This document shows, one piece after another, positions 25,580 to 32,824 of a stretch of 44,763 nucleotides of DNA. This stretch comes from CALGSZ01 sp042408955. GTDB lineage: Bacteria; Chloroflexota; Chloroflexia; Thermomicrobiales; UBA6265. The notes below the pieces were generated by a model. The model had not been told where the DNA came from, searched no databases, and saw only the letters and a list, made by a program, of their open reading frames with translations. Within the stretch, counting starts at the first letter, position 1. Every line of letters starts with the position of its first letter. The position numbers and the translations under genes were made by a program. The stretch is taken from contig JBHOQQ010000129.1 in assembly GCA_042408955.1 (NCBI GenBank), positions 1 to 44,763 on the forward strand, given 5' to 3'.

Positions 25580-25633
25580 CTAGCGGCGCTCGACCTCCGC
25601 CGTGATGCCCATAAGACCGTGACTACTACTCAT
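25580..25633 (-). CDS. 17-residue leader peptide or micropeptide
   Basis: Reading frame ATG...TAG coding MSSSHGLMGITAEVERR. Its SD, AAAGGAGGTGAT, matches the 16S anti-SD almost perfectly and lies 8 bases (from GGAGG) before this ATG; an ATG two codons earlier overlaps the SD. Codons 2-4 are three consecutive AGT serines, an uncommon codon in GC-rich genomes. The start lies inside the 14-bp hairpin 25602-25642. It is 173 bases upstream of the monooxygenase start on the same strand. It could be a regulatory leader peptide or a tiny functional peptide; no known leader matches. Confidence 0.6.
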   Translation of the reverse strand: MSSSHGLMGITAEVERR

Positions 25634-25642
25634 GGGCATCAC
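25602..25642 (-). promoter_or_regulatory. 14-bp hairpin enclosing the leader peptide start, with an alternative partner
   Basis: GTGATGCCCATGAG (25642-25629) pairs with CTTATGGGCATCAC (25615-25602) around a 13-base loop, with one G-U pair; the 5' arm contains the end of the SD and the start codon. The 3' arm can instead pair with a second GTGATGCCC at 25564-25556. The two pairings exclude each other, as in attenuators and riboswitches. Confidence 0.65.
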
Positions 25643-25703
25643 CTCCTTTACCCTACGCGGATTGCTCCTTCGATCGCCCCGCGAGGCTGTCAAGGTGCAA
25701 AGT

Positions 25704-25736
25704 GCGGTCCAGGGCCACAACACGATCCTGGACCGC
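25704..25736 (-). repeat. 10-bp perfect hairpin between the B12 regulator and the leader peptide
   Basis: GCGGTCCAGG (25704-25713) and CCTGGACCGC (25727-25736) with a 13-base loop, 127 bases after the stop of the CarH-like gene. It may be a terminator or processing site, but no T-run follows on the minus strand. The other bases of the 25643-25862 gap show nothing else clear. Confidence 0.5.
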
Positions 25737-25862
25737 CGAGGGCACCTTACCATGCATCCTGGGACGCGTCAACGGTTCAGTGCATTCAGTCCTTTGTAGG
25801 ACTGCCGAGAAATCGCTTTGGTTTGAGCCAGCCTCAGTCTCCACGTCCTCGCCGCGCTAGTG

Positions 25863-26870
25863 TTACTCCTCTTCGGCACTCCGAGAGAAGCGGGATTTCT
25901 GCTCGGGTAGGTCATTACTGGCCGCAGAATCGCCAGTGGAAAAAGGCGTCAACAAAGCAGTGATCGTTTGAAGAGCCGATTCAGGATGATCATCGGTCAC
26001 CGCAATGGCGCCCCAAGCGCGTAGCATCTCGGAATAGTCGGCTGCAACCTGCCCACCGACCACGACCGGTGGAGTGGGCAATGGCGCAAGCCCATTGGCA
26101 ACTGTGGTAATCGCGTCATGCACCGCCGCAAGGTTCGCCGGGATCTTTGCGGAAAGAAGAATCACCGCCGGCTGGTGCATCCGCACAGCGTCAAGCAAGA
26201 ACGTGGCAGCGACATCGGCACCTAGGTAATACACGCGATGTCCTTCGGCACGCAGGAGTCCACAGATCATACGCAGGCCGAGTTCATGGCGTTCTCCGAA
26301 CACACACGCTGCGACAATCGCTGGCCCGAGGGCAACCCCGGCATCATGCCGCAACGTGAGTTCGGCGATCAGGTCGCGGGCGCACTCCGAGATTTCCTTT
26401 TCTTGCGCCACGAGAAGCTGGCCATGCTCCCAGCGATTGCCGACCTCGATGAGCGCTGGCCGCAAGACGTCGCCAAATATGGTGGAGAGCGGCAAGCCGA
26501 CATCATCCGCCTCAAGGACGATCGCAGCCGCGCCGGCCAAATCGCCGGCGACAGCGCGCTCGACAAATTCCTGCGCAAGTACCTCGGGCGGTGGGAGGCG
26601 GTCCAGCAGGGCGAGACGCTGCCGGATGGCCTCAAGCGTCAGGCGCTGGGCCTGCCAAGCCTTGATCTGCCGGATGCGCTCGACATCGGCTGCGCGATAC
26701 AGACGGTGACCGCCTGGCGTGCGCGTGGCCCGAATCAGCCCCTCCCGCTCAAGAAAGCGCAAGCTGGAATGCGTCACGTCGGGATAACTCCGCCGTAGCA
26801 AGGCGACAACATCACCGATTGAAAGGAGTGTGCGATTTTGGTCGTGTGCCAAACCTTTGCTCCATTCCAC
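25863..26870 (-). CDS. MerR-family regulator with cobalamin-binding domain (CarH/LitR-like)
   Basis: 335 residues from GTG 26870 (a TTG six codons on has a better SD). N-terminal MerR winged helix (LLSIGDVVALLRRSYPDVTH, then FLEREGLIRATRTPGGHRLY), a four-helix B12-cap domain, and a Rossmann B12-binding domain with E193-x-H195-x2-G198 (ERHELG), where the His is the lower cobalt ligand. In CarH the light-sensing cap motif is W-x9-E-H with a second His right after the Trp. Here it is W147-E148 and E157-K158, so both cap histidines are replaced. Cobalamin binding is likely, but canonical AdoCbl photochemistry is doubtful. It is divergent from the DUF4397 gene, whose promoter holds a dyad that is a candidate operator. 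Confidence 0.9.
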   Translation of the reverse strand: MEWSKGLAHDQNRTLLSIGDVVALLRRSYPDVTHSSLRFLEREGLIRATRTPGGHRLYRAADVERIRQIKAWQAQRLTLEAIRQRLALLDRLPPPEVLAQEFVERAVAGDLAGAAAIVLEADDVGLPLSTIFGDVLRPALIEVGNRWEHGQLLVAQEKEISECARDLIAELTLRHDAGVALGPAIVAACVFGERHELGLRMICGLLRAEGHRVYYLGADVAATFLLDAVRMHQPAVILLSAKIPANLAAVHDAITTVANGLAPLPTPPVVVGGQVAADYSEMLRAWGAIAVTDDHPESALQTITALLTPFSTGDSAASNDLPEQKSRFSRSAEEE

Positions 26871-26937
26871 TCGGCGGCAGCACGCTTCACCGTTCCCACT
26901 GATGATGCCCTAGCGGAGGCGCGTGTGTCACCGGGTA

Positions 26938-26966
26938 TTGACAAATATAAATCTAAAGTATAGATT
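26938..26966 (+). promoter_or_regulatory. Promoter of the DUF4397 gene
   Basis: Consensus -35 TTGACA (26938-26943), 17-base spacer, -10 TAGATT (26961-26966). The stretch is strikingly AT-rich in a GC-rich genome and overlaps an imperfect dyad. Confidence 0.75.
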
Positions 26967-26972
26967 GATATT
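26944..26972. promoter_or_regulatory. AT-rich dyad, candidate operator for the divergent B12/MerR regulator
   Basis: AATATAAATCTA (26944-26955), 5-base centre, TAGATTGATATT (26961-26972): 11 of 12 positions are symmetric. It fills the spacer and covers the -10 box of the DUF4397 promoter, where CarH-type repressors are known to block RNA polymerase. Confidence 0.65.
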
Positions 26973-27038
26973 ACACCGGTTGTGTGCTGTCCGGATCCGA
27001 AGACCGAGAAGACGTTGGCGGAAGGAAAGGAGAAGGTC

Positions 27039-27836
27039 ATGCGGTCTCATTTCCGAATGGGGATGGTCAAACTGAGCTTAGCGGGTCTAACGCTTGTCGC
27101 TCTGATCAGCCTCACAACACCGGCCTTCGCGGCACAAGGCACCCCCGCTGCGGAGGCAACGGATATGGGCATGTGCACGGAAGCCCTCGGGATTGGCAAG
27201 GAAGGAGACGCCTGTGTCAATGTGATCCACGCATCCCCGGACGCTCCCGCAGTTGATGTCTATGTAGACGGAGCCAAGGCACTTGAGAACCTGGCCTTTG
27301 GCCAAGCGTCGGGTTGGGTCGCTCTCGCTGCAGGCGAGCATCAGGTGCAAGTAACGGCCACAGGCGGGCAGCCGGACCAGGCGGTGATTGACGCGAAGGT
27401 GACGCTTGAAGCAGGTGCAGCGTACGAGGTCGCCGCCACTGGGTTGTTGGCGAACATCACCCCACAGATCTACCAAGTCGATCTCAGCATGCTCGAACAA
27501 AATCAGGCGCGCGTGCGTGTGATTCACACGTCTCCGGATGCTCCCGCCGTTGATATCGCCGTCAAAGGTGGCGATGTCCTCATTGCGAATCTGGCCTTCC
27601 CGAACGCGAGCGACTACCTCGAAGTTCCAGCCGGCTCATATGATCTTGAGGTACGGGCCGCGGGCACGACGACAGTGGCGCTTGAGCTTCCTGGGGTCAA
27701 GCTTGATCCGACCATGGTTTACGACGTCTTCGCCATTGGGCAACTAGGCAACAAGACGTTGACCGTGCTGGTTGTGGCCTCGTCCACCACTGGCGCGATG
27801 GCAACACCGGAGGCCACGGCCAGCCCGACCATGTAG
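27039..27836 (+). CDS. Secreted DUF4397 protein
   Basis: 265 residues. A signal peptide (MVKLSLAGLTLVALISLTTPAFA) is followed by two tandem DUF4397-type domains, each opening with the same string: CVNVIHASPDAPAVDVYVDG (about residue 55) and VRVIHTSPDAPAVDIAVKGG (about residue 165). Each copy has strands alternating with glycine turns (beta-sandwich) and ends near 'AGxxxLEVRAAGTTT'. A Thr/Ala/Pro tail closes the protein. The family is extracellular or surface-associated with no known activity. The ATG at 27039 is chosen for its AAAGGAG and correct signal peptide. Its promoter overlaps the dyad next to the CarH-like regulator, so cobalamin- or light-linked control is likely. Confidence 0.88.
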   Translation: MRSHFRMGMVKLSLAGLTLVALISLTTPAFAAQGTPAAEATDMGMCTEALGIGKEGDACVNVIHASPDAPAVDVYVDGAKALENLAFGQASGWVALAAGEHQVQVTATGGQPDQAVIDAKVTLEAGAAYEVAATGLLANITPQIYQVDLSMLEQNQARVRVIHTSPDAPAVDIAVKGGDVLIANLAFPNASDYLEVPAGSYDLEVRAAGTTTVALELPGVKLDPTMVYDVFAIGQLGNKTLTVLVVASSTTGAMATPEATASPTM

Positions 27837-27865
27837 GTGGCGCCTCTCCAACGTGGTGTGAAAGA

Positions 27866-27895
27866 GATCCTGGCGGCGCCATCGCCACCAGGATC
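27866..27895 (+). terminator. Hairpin terminator after the DUF4397 gene
   Basis: GATCCTGG (27866-27873) and CCAGGATC (27888-27895) with an inner GGCG/CGCC stem, followed by the T-rich TTCATTCT. It lies just before the SD of the next gene, so it probably reduces rather than abolishes read-through. Confidence 0.6.
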
Positions 27896-27920
27896 TTCAT
27901 TCTCGCGCAGGGGATAACAG

Positions 27921-29312
27921 GTGACTAAGACACAGCTGAATTACCGATCAATCATCGCGGTGCCAGCGGATGACGTGCGCGCGTGGCATGGGCGGCCAGG
28001 AGCCTTCGAGCGACTTACGCCGCCATGGATGGATGTCCGTGTCGTTGCCGCGCACGGAACCATTCAGCCAGGAGATTGGAAAGAGCTCCGGCTCAAGCTT
28101 GGGCCAGTGCCAATCACCTGGAAACTGGTCCACGAGGGCGGGTCTGGAGACGTATTCTTTGCGGATGTGCAGGTCAGTGGGCCATTCCGCTCCTGGCGCC
28201 ACGAACACATCATCGCCGCCCAGGATGCGGCTACCACCGTCCTCGAAGACCGGCTCAGCTATCAGCTTCCTTTGCCTCCGATTGGCCCGCTCCTTGCAGG
28301 ACGTTTCGTGCGACGGCAGCTCGACCGGACGTTTCACTTTCGTCACCAGCGAACACAGCACGATCTGGCCCGGCATTGCGAAGCCGGTCTCCATTATCCG
28401 CTGCGGATTGCCATCAGCGGCGCGTCTGGCCTGGTTGGGCGTCACCTGACCGCGTTCTTGCAAGCGGGTGGGCATGTCGTTCAGCCTCTGGTGCGCCGCC
28501 AGCCAGAGAACGAAACCGAGATCTTCTGGGATCCGGGCACCGGCGAGATTGACGCAGCCAAGCTCGAGGGCATCGACGCGGTGGTGCACTTGGCTGGCGC
28601 ATCCATCGCCAGCGGGCGCTGGTCAGCGAAGCGCAAGGAAGCGATTCGCGAAAGCCGCATTCGGGGAACACGCCTGATCGCCGAGACGCTGACGCGCTTG
28701 TCGCGTCCACCGCGCGTCCTGATTTCTGGTTCGGCAATCGGCTTTTATGGCGATGCCGGCGACAATCTCCTCACGGAGGACGCGCCACCTGGGGAAGGTT
28801 TTCTTGCTGAGGTCTGCCAAGCATGGGAGGCAGCAGCTCTTCCCGCAAAGGGGGCAGGCATCCGCGTTGTCCATCTCCGGACGGGTATTGTGATTGCCGG
28901 TGCTGGTGGGCTCTTACCACGCGTCGCGCTCCCGTTCCGGCTTGGAGTTGGTGGACAGCTCGGCAACGGGCGGCAATGGATGAGCTGGATCGCACTCGAT
29001 GATTTGCTCGGCATCATCCTGGAAGCAGTAGCAAACGATCGTTTAGCTGGTCCTCTCAACGCAGTAGCGCCGGCACCAGTCACCAATCGAGATTTCACGC
29101 ACGTGCTTGGTCGAGTGCTCCGCCGACCAACGATCGCCCGGGTACCAGGGGTTGCACTGCGGCTGGTTGCTGGTCAACTTGCCGATGAGCTGATCCTCGC
29201 GAGCCAGCGCGCCATTCCGGCCCGGCTGGACGCGGCCGGCTTTCGGTTCGCGTTTCCGAATCTTGAGGAGGCGCTCCGCTTCGAGCTTGGCCGCCCCACT
29301 CCGGACTCTTAA
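27921..29312 (+). CDS. SRPBCC domain fused to TIGR01777-type epimerase
   Basis: 463 residues. Residues 1-~155 form a START/SRPBCC-like ligand-binding domain (YRSIIAVPADDVRAWHGRPG, then the DAATTVLEDRLSYQLP strand pair). Residues ~158-463 are an NAD(P)-binding extended SDR of the YfcH/TIGR01777 type: IAISGASGLVGRHLTAFL, AVVHLAGASIASGRWS, ISGSAIGFYGD and LNAVAPAPVTNRDFTHVLGR. The fusion is a known arrangement, and such genes often sit near CarH/LitR regulators and carotenoid or light-stress genes. GTG start with AGGGG upstream, 25 bases after a hairpin. The substrate is unknown; older annotations as a cell-division inhibitor are unsupported. Confidence 0.88.
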   Translation: MTKTQLNYRSIIAVPADDVRAWHGRPGAFERLTPPWMDVRVVAAHGTIQPGDWKELRLKLGPVPITWKLVHEGGSGDVFFADVQVSGPFRSWRHEHIIAAQDAATTVLEDRLSYQLPLPPIGPLLAGRFVRRQLDRTFHFRHQRTQHDLARHCEAGLHYPLRIAISGASGLVGRHLTAFLQAGGHVVQPLVRRQPENETEIFWDPGTGEIDAAKLEGIDAVVHLAGASIASGRWSAKRKEAIRESRIRGTRLIAETLTRLSRPPRVLISGSAIGFYGDAGDNLLTEDAPPGEGFLAEVCQAWEAAALPAKGAGIRVVHLRTGIVIAGAGGLLPRVALPFRLGVGGQLGNGRQWMSWIALDDLLGIILEAVANDRLAGPLNAVAPAPVTNRDFTHVLGRVLRRPTIARVPGVALRLVAGQLADELILASQRAIPARLDAAGFRFAFPNLEEALRFELGRPTPDS

Positions 29313-29465
29313 CATTTCTCGTTTCCCACTTGTTGTACGCGGGAGCAGCCTTCGGGCCGGTACTGGTCAGCGAGCTGGCCTAGCCAGCCTTGCCGTCATG
29401 GTTGGCGCCGCTTTCCCTTCGGCAGAACTCATGGCTCACGCACACATCCAGCCAGGTAGGCTTGC

Positions 29466-29495
29466 TATCATCTTCATCCGGTGGAAACACCGGAT
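29466..29495 (+). promoter_or_regulatory. Extended -10 promoter and 5' hairpin of the proline dehydrogenase gene
   Basis: TGCTATCAT (-10 TATCAT at 29466-29471 with upstream TG) has no clear -35. Just downstream, ATCCGGTG (29476-29483), loop GAAA, CACCGGAT (29488-29495) makes a perfect 8-bp stem with a GNRA tetraloop. It would lie at the very 5' end of the message and protect it. The start codon is at 29522. Confidence 0.45.
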
Positions 29496-29521
29496 ACGGG
29501 CATCGAAGAGGGAGCCAACCG

Positions 29522-30499
29522 ATGACGGCTGAAGGTGCGTTTGTGGTTTCATCACCTGCCTGGCATCAGCGACTGCCGATCAATTCCGCGTTTCGCAAGC
29601 TGATCCTATCCGCGACGCATAATCCACTTGTGGCTCGCACAATGCGGCGCTATGGCATGCGCCTCGGAGCCTCTCGGTTTGTCGCGGGCGAGACGTTCGA
29701 TGAGGCGGTCGTGGCCTTGCGAGCGCTCAACGCCCAGGGATTCCGCGCGAACACCACCTTGCTGGGCGAAGGTGTGCGCGATGCGGCGATGGCTGCTTGG
29801 GTCGTTGAGCAGTATTGCCAGATCCTCGATCGCATCGCCAGCGAGGGGCTCACCGTCAACGTCGCCCTGAAGCTGACGCACCTCGGCCTGGACCTCAGCG
29901 AAGACCTTGCCTACCGCAACGTCGCCCAACTCGTGGCACACGCGGCGACGCACACCAATTTCATTCGGATCGACATGGAAGAATCCGCCCGTGTGGATGC
30001 GACGTTACGGATTTACCGGAAACTCCGCGCCGAGGGGCATGACAACGTCGGGACCGTGCTGCAATCGTACCTCTACCGGAGCGCCCGCGATTTAGAGGAG
30101 TTGCTGCCGCTCCGGCCGAACCTGCGGATCGTCAAAGGGGCCTACCTGGAGCCGCCGAGCGTCGCCTATCCGAAGAAAGCGGACGTCGACCGGAACTACG
30201 TGGCGCTGGCTGAGCGGTCGCTGCTGGAGGGAGGCTTCACGGCGATCGCCACGCACGACGAGCGAATTATCGAGCACATGATCGCCTTTGCCGCGCGCCA
30301 TGGCATCGGCCACGACCGGTACGAGTTCCAGATGCTGTACGGGATCCGGCCGCAGCTGCAGAAGGCGTTGCTGGCCCGCGGGCACCGCGTGCTGATCGCA
30401 ACCCCCTTCGGGCCTGAGTGGTACTTCTACCTGATGCGTCGCCTGGCCGAGCGCCCGGCAAACCTCTTGTTCTTCGCGCGAAATCTCGTGCGGAGGTAG
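29522..30499 (+). CDS. Proline dehydrogenase (FAD-linked, monofunctional)
   Basis: 325 residues, the normal length of the single-function enzyme (longer PutA has the second enzyme fused). TIM barrel with the family's FAD and substrate residues: FIRIDMEESARVDATLRIYR, LQSYLYRSARDLEELLPLRP, RIVKGAYLEPPSVAYPKKAD, FQMLYGIRP and YFYLMRRLAERPAN, where the two arginines bind the proline carboxylate. It oxidises L-proline to pyrroline-5-carboxylate and passes electrons to the membrane quinone pool. The ATG at 29522 follows GAGGGAG. No pyrroline-5-carboxylate dehydrogenase gene is adjacent. The downstream 205-base gap is empty. Confidence 0.94.
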   Translation: MTAEGAFVVSSPAWHQRLPINSAFRKLILSATHNPLVARTMRRYGMRLGASRFVAGETFDEAVVALRALNAQGFRANTTLLGEGVRDAAMAAWVVEQYCQILDRIASEGLTVNVALKLTHLGLDLSEDLAYRNVAQLVAHAATHTNFIRIDMEESARVDATLRIYRKLRAEGHDNVGTVLQSYLYRSARDLEELLPLRPNLRIVKGAYLEPPSVAYPKKADVDRNYVALAERSLLEGGFTAIATHDERIIEHMIAFAARHGIGHDRYEFQMLYGIRPQLQKALLARGHRVLIATPFGPEWYFYLMRRLAERPANLLFFARNLVRR

Positions 30500-30704
30500 C
30501 GGGGAACACTCTTCTGAGTACCCACTACCGCGTGCACCTCACCGCCGCGCGAGTGCTTATCCTGTCTCAAACTCCATCCGTCGCGCGGACAAGGAAAATC
30601 AGCCGTTGGTTGGTGCGACTGGCCAAGAAGCGCATATCCACGACAAGAGCTTGCCTACCCAGCCTCGCCGCGCGTAACCTCTTTACCACAAGTTGCCAGG
30701 AGCG

Positions 30705-31097
30705 CTAGCGGTTGGTGAGATTCGTGGTGCTGGACTCAACAGCCGCGATCATCGCTGCCACCGGGCTCGATGGCACAGCCACAGAAGCAGAGCTTGGCCC
30801 CGCGGCCTGCCGAGCGACCGCGGCTGCTTCGACGAGCCGGTGCCAGAGGTCACACGGAATGTCGCGCTTGGCGATATAGCGATTCCCTGAGCCTGCAACT
30901 TGTCCGGGCAACGCGCGGAACGGACCGCGCCCAGGATTGCTCAAATCCAGATAGATGCCGCTTGGCTCCAGCACTGTTCCAGGCTTGAGAACGGGCAAGA
31001 GCCCCTCTTCGATGATGATACAAGAACGCTGAAGGCTGAGATTCGCTCGCCCGGCATTCGGTTGCTTGGCAGCGTGCCAGGAAACAACCCTGTCCAT
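30705..31097 (-). CDS. Hypothetical protein, 130 residues
   Basis: The ATG at 31097 has AAGGAGGAG eight bases upstream, one of the best SDs in the window; longer in-frame starts would add an implausible N-terminus. The product begins MDRVVSWHAAKQPNAGRANL, then a strand-rich block (SCIIIEEGLLPVLKPGTVLE, PSGIYLDLSNPGRGPFRALP), a short YIAKRDIPCDLWHRLVEAAA helix and a Ser/Ala/Val-rich tail. The PG-rich strand pattern could form a small beta-barrel. No signal or membrane segment. Neither family nor function is recognised. It is single-gene, convergent with proline dehydrogenase. Confidence 0.68.
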   Translation of the reverse strand: MDRVVSWHAAKQPNAGRANLSLQRSCIIIEEGLLPVLKPGTVLEPSGIYLDLSNPGRGPFRALPGQVAGSGNRYIAKRDIPCDLWHRLVEAAAVARQAAGPSSASVAVPSSPVAAMIAAVESSTTNLTNR

Positions 31098-31576
31098 GGC
31101 ACTCCTCCTTGCTGGTACGGACGCCGGCGCACTGCCCACGAAGATCGAACGATGGTGGCGTCCAGTCGAATAGTCAGCGCTCCGTTTGCAGGCACTCACA
31201 ACGAGCCAAGCTCGCGGTGGGCGAAACGGAGTGCTACGGGGCAACACTCACAAGAGCAGCAGGCAGCATCCATACCCTACCACAACGGAGCACCATACAG
31301 TCAACCCATGGCTCGGATCTATCGTATATCTGTTTCGGTTCATTCGATACCCCCTAGCCACCAACATGCACAAGCGGCCACAGAAGCACGTTTGTATCTC
31401 AGGAGACTGAATTGACGGGCTTGAACGAATATTGCCCCCTCGGTCACCACAATGGCTCAGGGCCGCAACTCCTCGGTCTGCCGGATCTCGTGCGCCTGGT
31501 GACGCCTATCCTGGATGACCGTGGATACCGGCCCCATGCGGCCAGCGGCACTGCGCTGCGCCGTGAAGAAGCTGGG
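31098..31576. other. Gene-free region with one structured element
   Basis: 479 bases. AGCGCTCCGTTT (31176-31187) pairs with AAACGGAGTGCT (31224-31235), 12 bp with one G-U on the plus strand. Inside, CGAGC/GCTCG (31202-31214) forms a small hairpin. Minus-strand TTGACT near 31310 could be a -35 box for the hypothetical gene, but the -10 is poor. I see no coding gene here. Confidence 0.35.
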
Positions 31577-32347
31577 TTAGATCGCCGTCCAGCCACCATC
31601 TACGGCCAAGGCGTGGCCGGTGATCATCGACGCGCCCGGACCGGCCAGGAAGACCACCGCCGCGGCCACCTCCTCCGGCGTCGCCAGCCGGTGCAGCAAG
31701 GTGCGGTCCAGGATATCCCTCAGCATCTCGGGCTCGCGCTCAAACAGCGGGCGGGTCAAGGGCGTGTCGACAAAGGTGGGGCAGACTGCATTGACGCGAA
31801 TGCCGAACGGAGCCCATTCAATCGCCAAAACGCGCGTGAGGTTGACCACACCCGCCTTGCTCGCGCAATACGCCGTGCGCTGGTAGTACCCGGTCAACCC
31901 CATAATGCTGGCCATGTTGACGATGCATCCGCCGGGCGGACGCTGATCTCGCATCACCCTACCCGCAGCCTGGGCGACAAAGAAGACCCCCTTGAGATTG
32001 ACATCTAGCACCGCATCCCAATCAGCCTCCGTCACGTCGAAGGCCATGCGCCGGATGTTGATGCCAGCGTTGTTGACCAGGATGTCCAAGCGGCCAGCGC
32101 GGGCAACCACCTCGTGCACGCAGCCGGCAATCTGGTCAAGGTTGCGCACATCGAGAACGAGTGCGTCCGCCGTGCCGCCGCTTGCGCGGATCGTGGCCAC
32201 CGTCTCCTCGGCACGGTCGTGCCGGTCAGGTAGCTCAGTGACAAAGACACGCGCTCCTTCCGCGGCCAGCGCGATGGCACTGGCTTGCCCCAGGCCAGAC
32301 CCTGCTCCAGTCACAAGCGCCACGTTGCCGAGAAGGGAATCTCCCAT
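31577..32347 (-). CDS. Short-chain dehydrogenase/reductase
   Basis: 256 residues, a classical SDR. NAD(P)-binding TGAGSGLG at 13-20, NNAG at 92-95, catalytic N117, S147, Y160 and K164 (YCASKAGVV), and the C-terminal cofactor/oligomer region MITGHALAVDGGWT. An acidic residue at the end of the second strand (VFVTELPDRHD) favours NAD over NADP. The ATG at 32347 is chosen because GGAG lies six bases upstream; a longer frame to 32605 is not supported. A 14-bp perfect dyad lies 22 bases upstream. The substrate is unknown; relatives act on sugars, alcohols and hydroxyacyl compounds. Confidence 0.92.
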   Translation of the reverse strand: MGDSLLGNVALVTGAGSGLGQASAIALAAEGARVFVTELPDRHDRAEETVATIRASGGTADALVLDVRNLDQIAGCVHEVVARAGRLDILVNNAGINIRRMAFDVTEADWDAVLDVNLKGVFFVAQAAGRVMRDQRPPGGCIVNMASIMGLTGYYQRTAYCASKAGVVNLTRVLAIEWAPFGIRVNAVCPTFVDTPLTRPLFEREPEMLRDILDRTLLHRLATPEEVAAAVVFLAGPGASMITGHALAVDGGWTAI

Positions 32348-32824
32348 GCGCTGCTCCATCCCATTGTCAATCCCAGCGTTCTCCCGCACCAGAACGCTGG
32401 GATTCTCACTCTCACGCCTCGATTTCCGCAAGGGAACGCCTGCTGCCCACAACGCAGCCACGCGCAGCCTGACGGGTCCCGACGCGGAACAACGTGGGCT
32501 TTCCGGCGGTCCGTTGTCTCGGCATCCGCGCGGTGCAGCCCACAACGATGTCAAAGGAACGGCACGAAGCAAGCCAGGAAATTCCTGGATGCAAGAGACC
32601 AGCAAGCGTCAGCACCTTTTCTCGCGGCACTCTTGACACCCACACAAACGCATGCGTCGTTGCATCATCAGGACGAGCAAACCTGTTAGCCCTGGGCTTC
32701 GAGCGCAGGGCCAACCGAGAGCATTGTACGTCACAAGCAGCGACCAGCCGTCACTAGGCAGCCACCTCAAGGCGTGAGCACTCGGCCGACTGCTCGACTC
32801 CCCCTGGCTCAACGCGGCCGCACC
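32348..32824. other. Gene-free region upstream of the SDR gene
   Basis: 477 bases between the giant gene's stop and the SDR start. It contains a 14-bp dyad (32369-32404) and a near-palindrome GAGCACTCGG/CCGACTGCTC (32776-32795), 30 bases after the giant gene's stop, which might act as a weak terminator. No convincing coding frame or RNA gene. Confidence 0.5.
32369..32404 (-). promoter_or_regulatory. 14-bp perfect dyad in the SDR leader
   Basis: AATCCCAGCGTTCT (32369-32382), 8-base loop, AGAACGCTGGGATT (32391-32404). It ends 22 bases before the ATG. It could be an RNA hairpin limiting translation or an operator; the T-box and other riboswitch motifs I know are absent. Confidence 0.65.

Noticed and set aside
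31412..32008. 198-residue plus-strand frame overlapping the SDR gene
   Set aside because: The SDR on the minus strand has all catalytic residues; this frame has none of its own signals.
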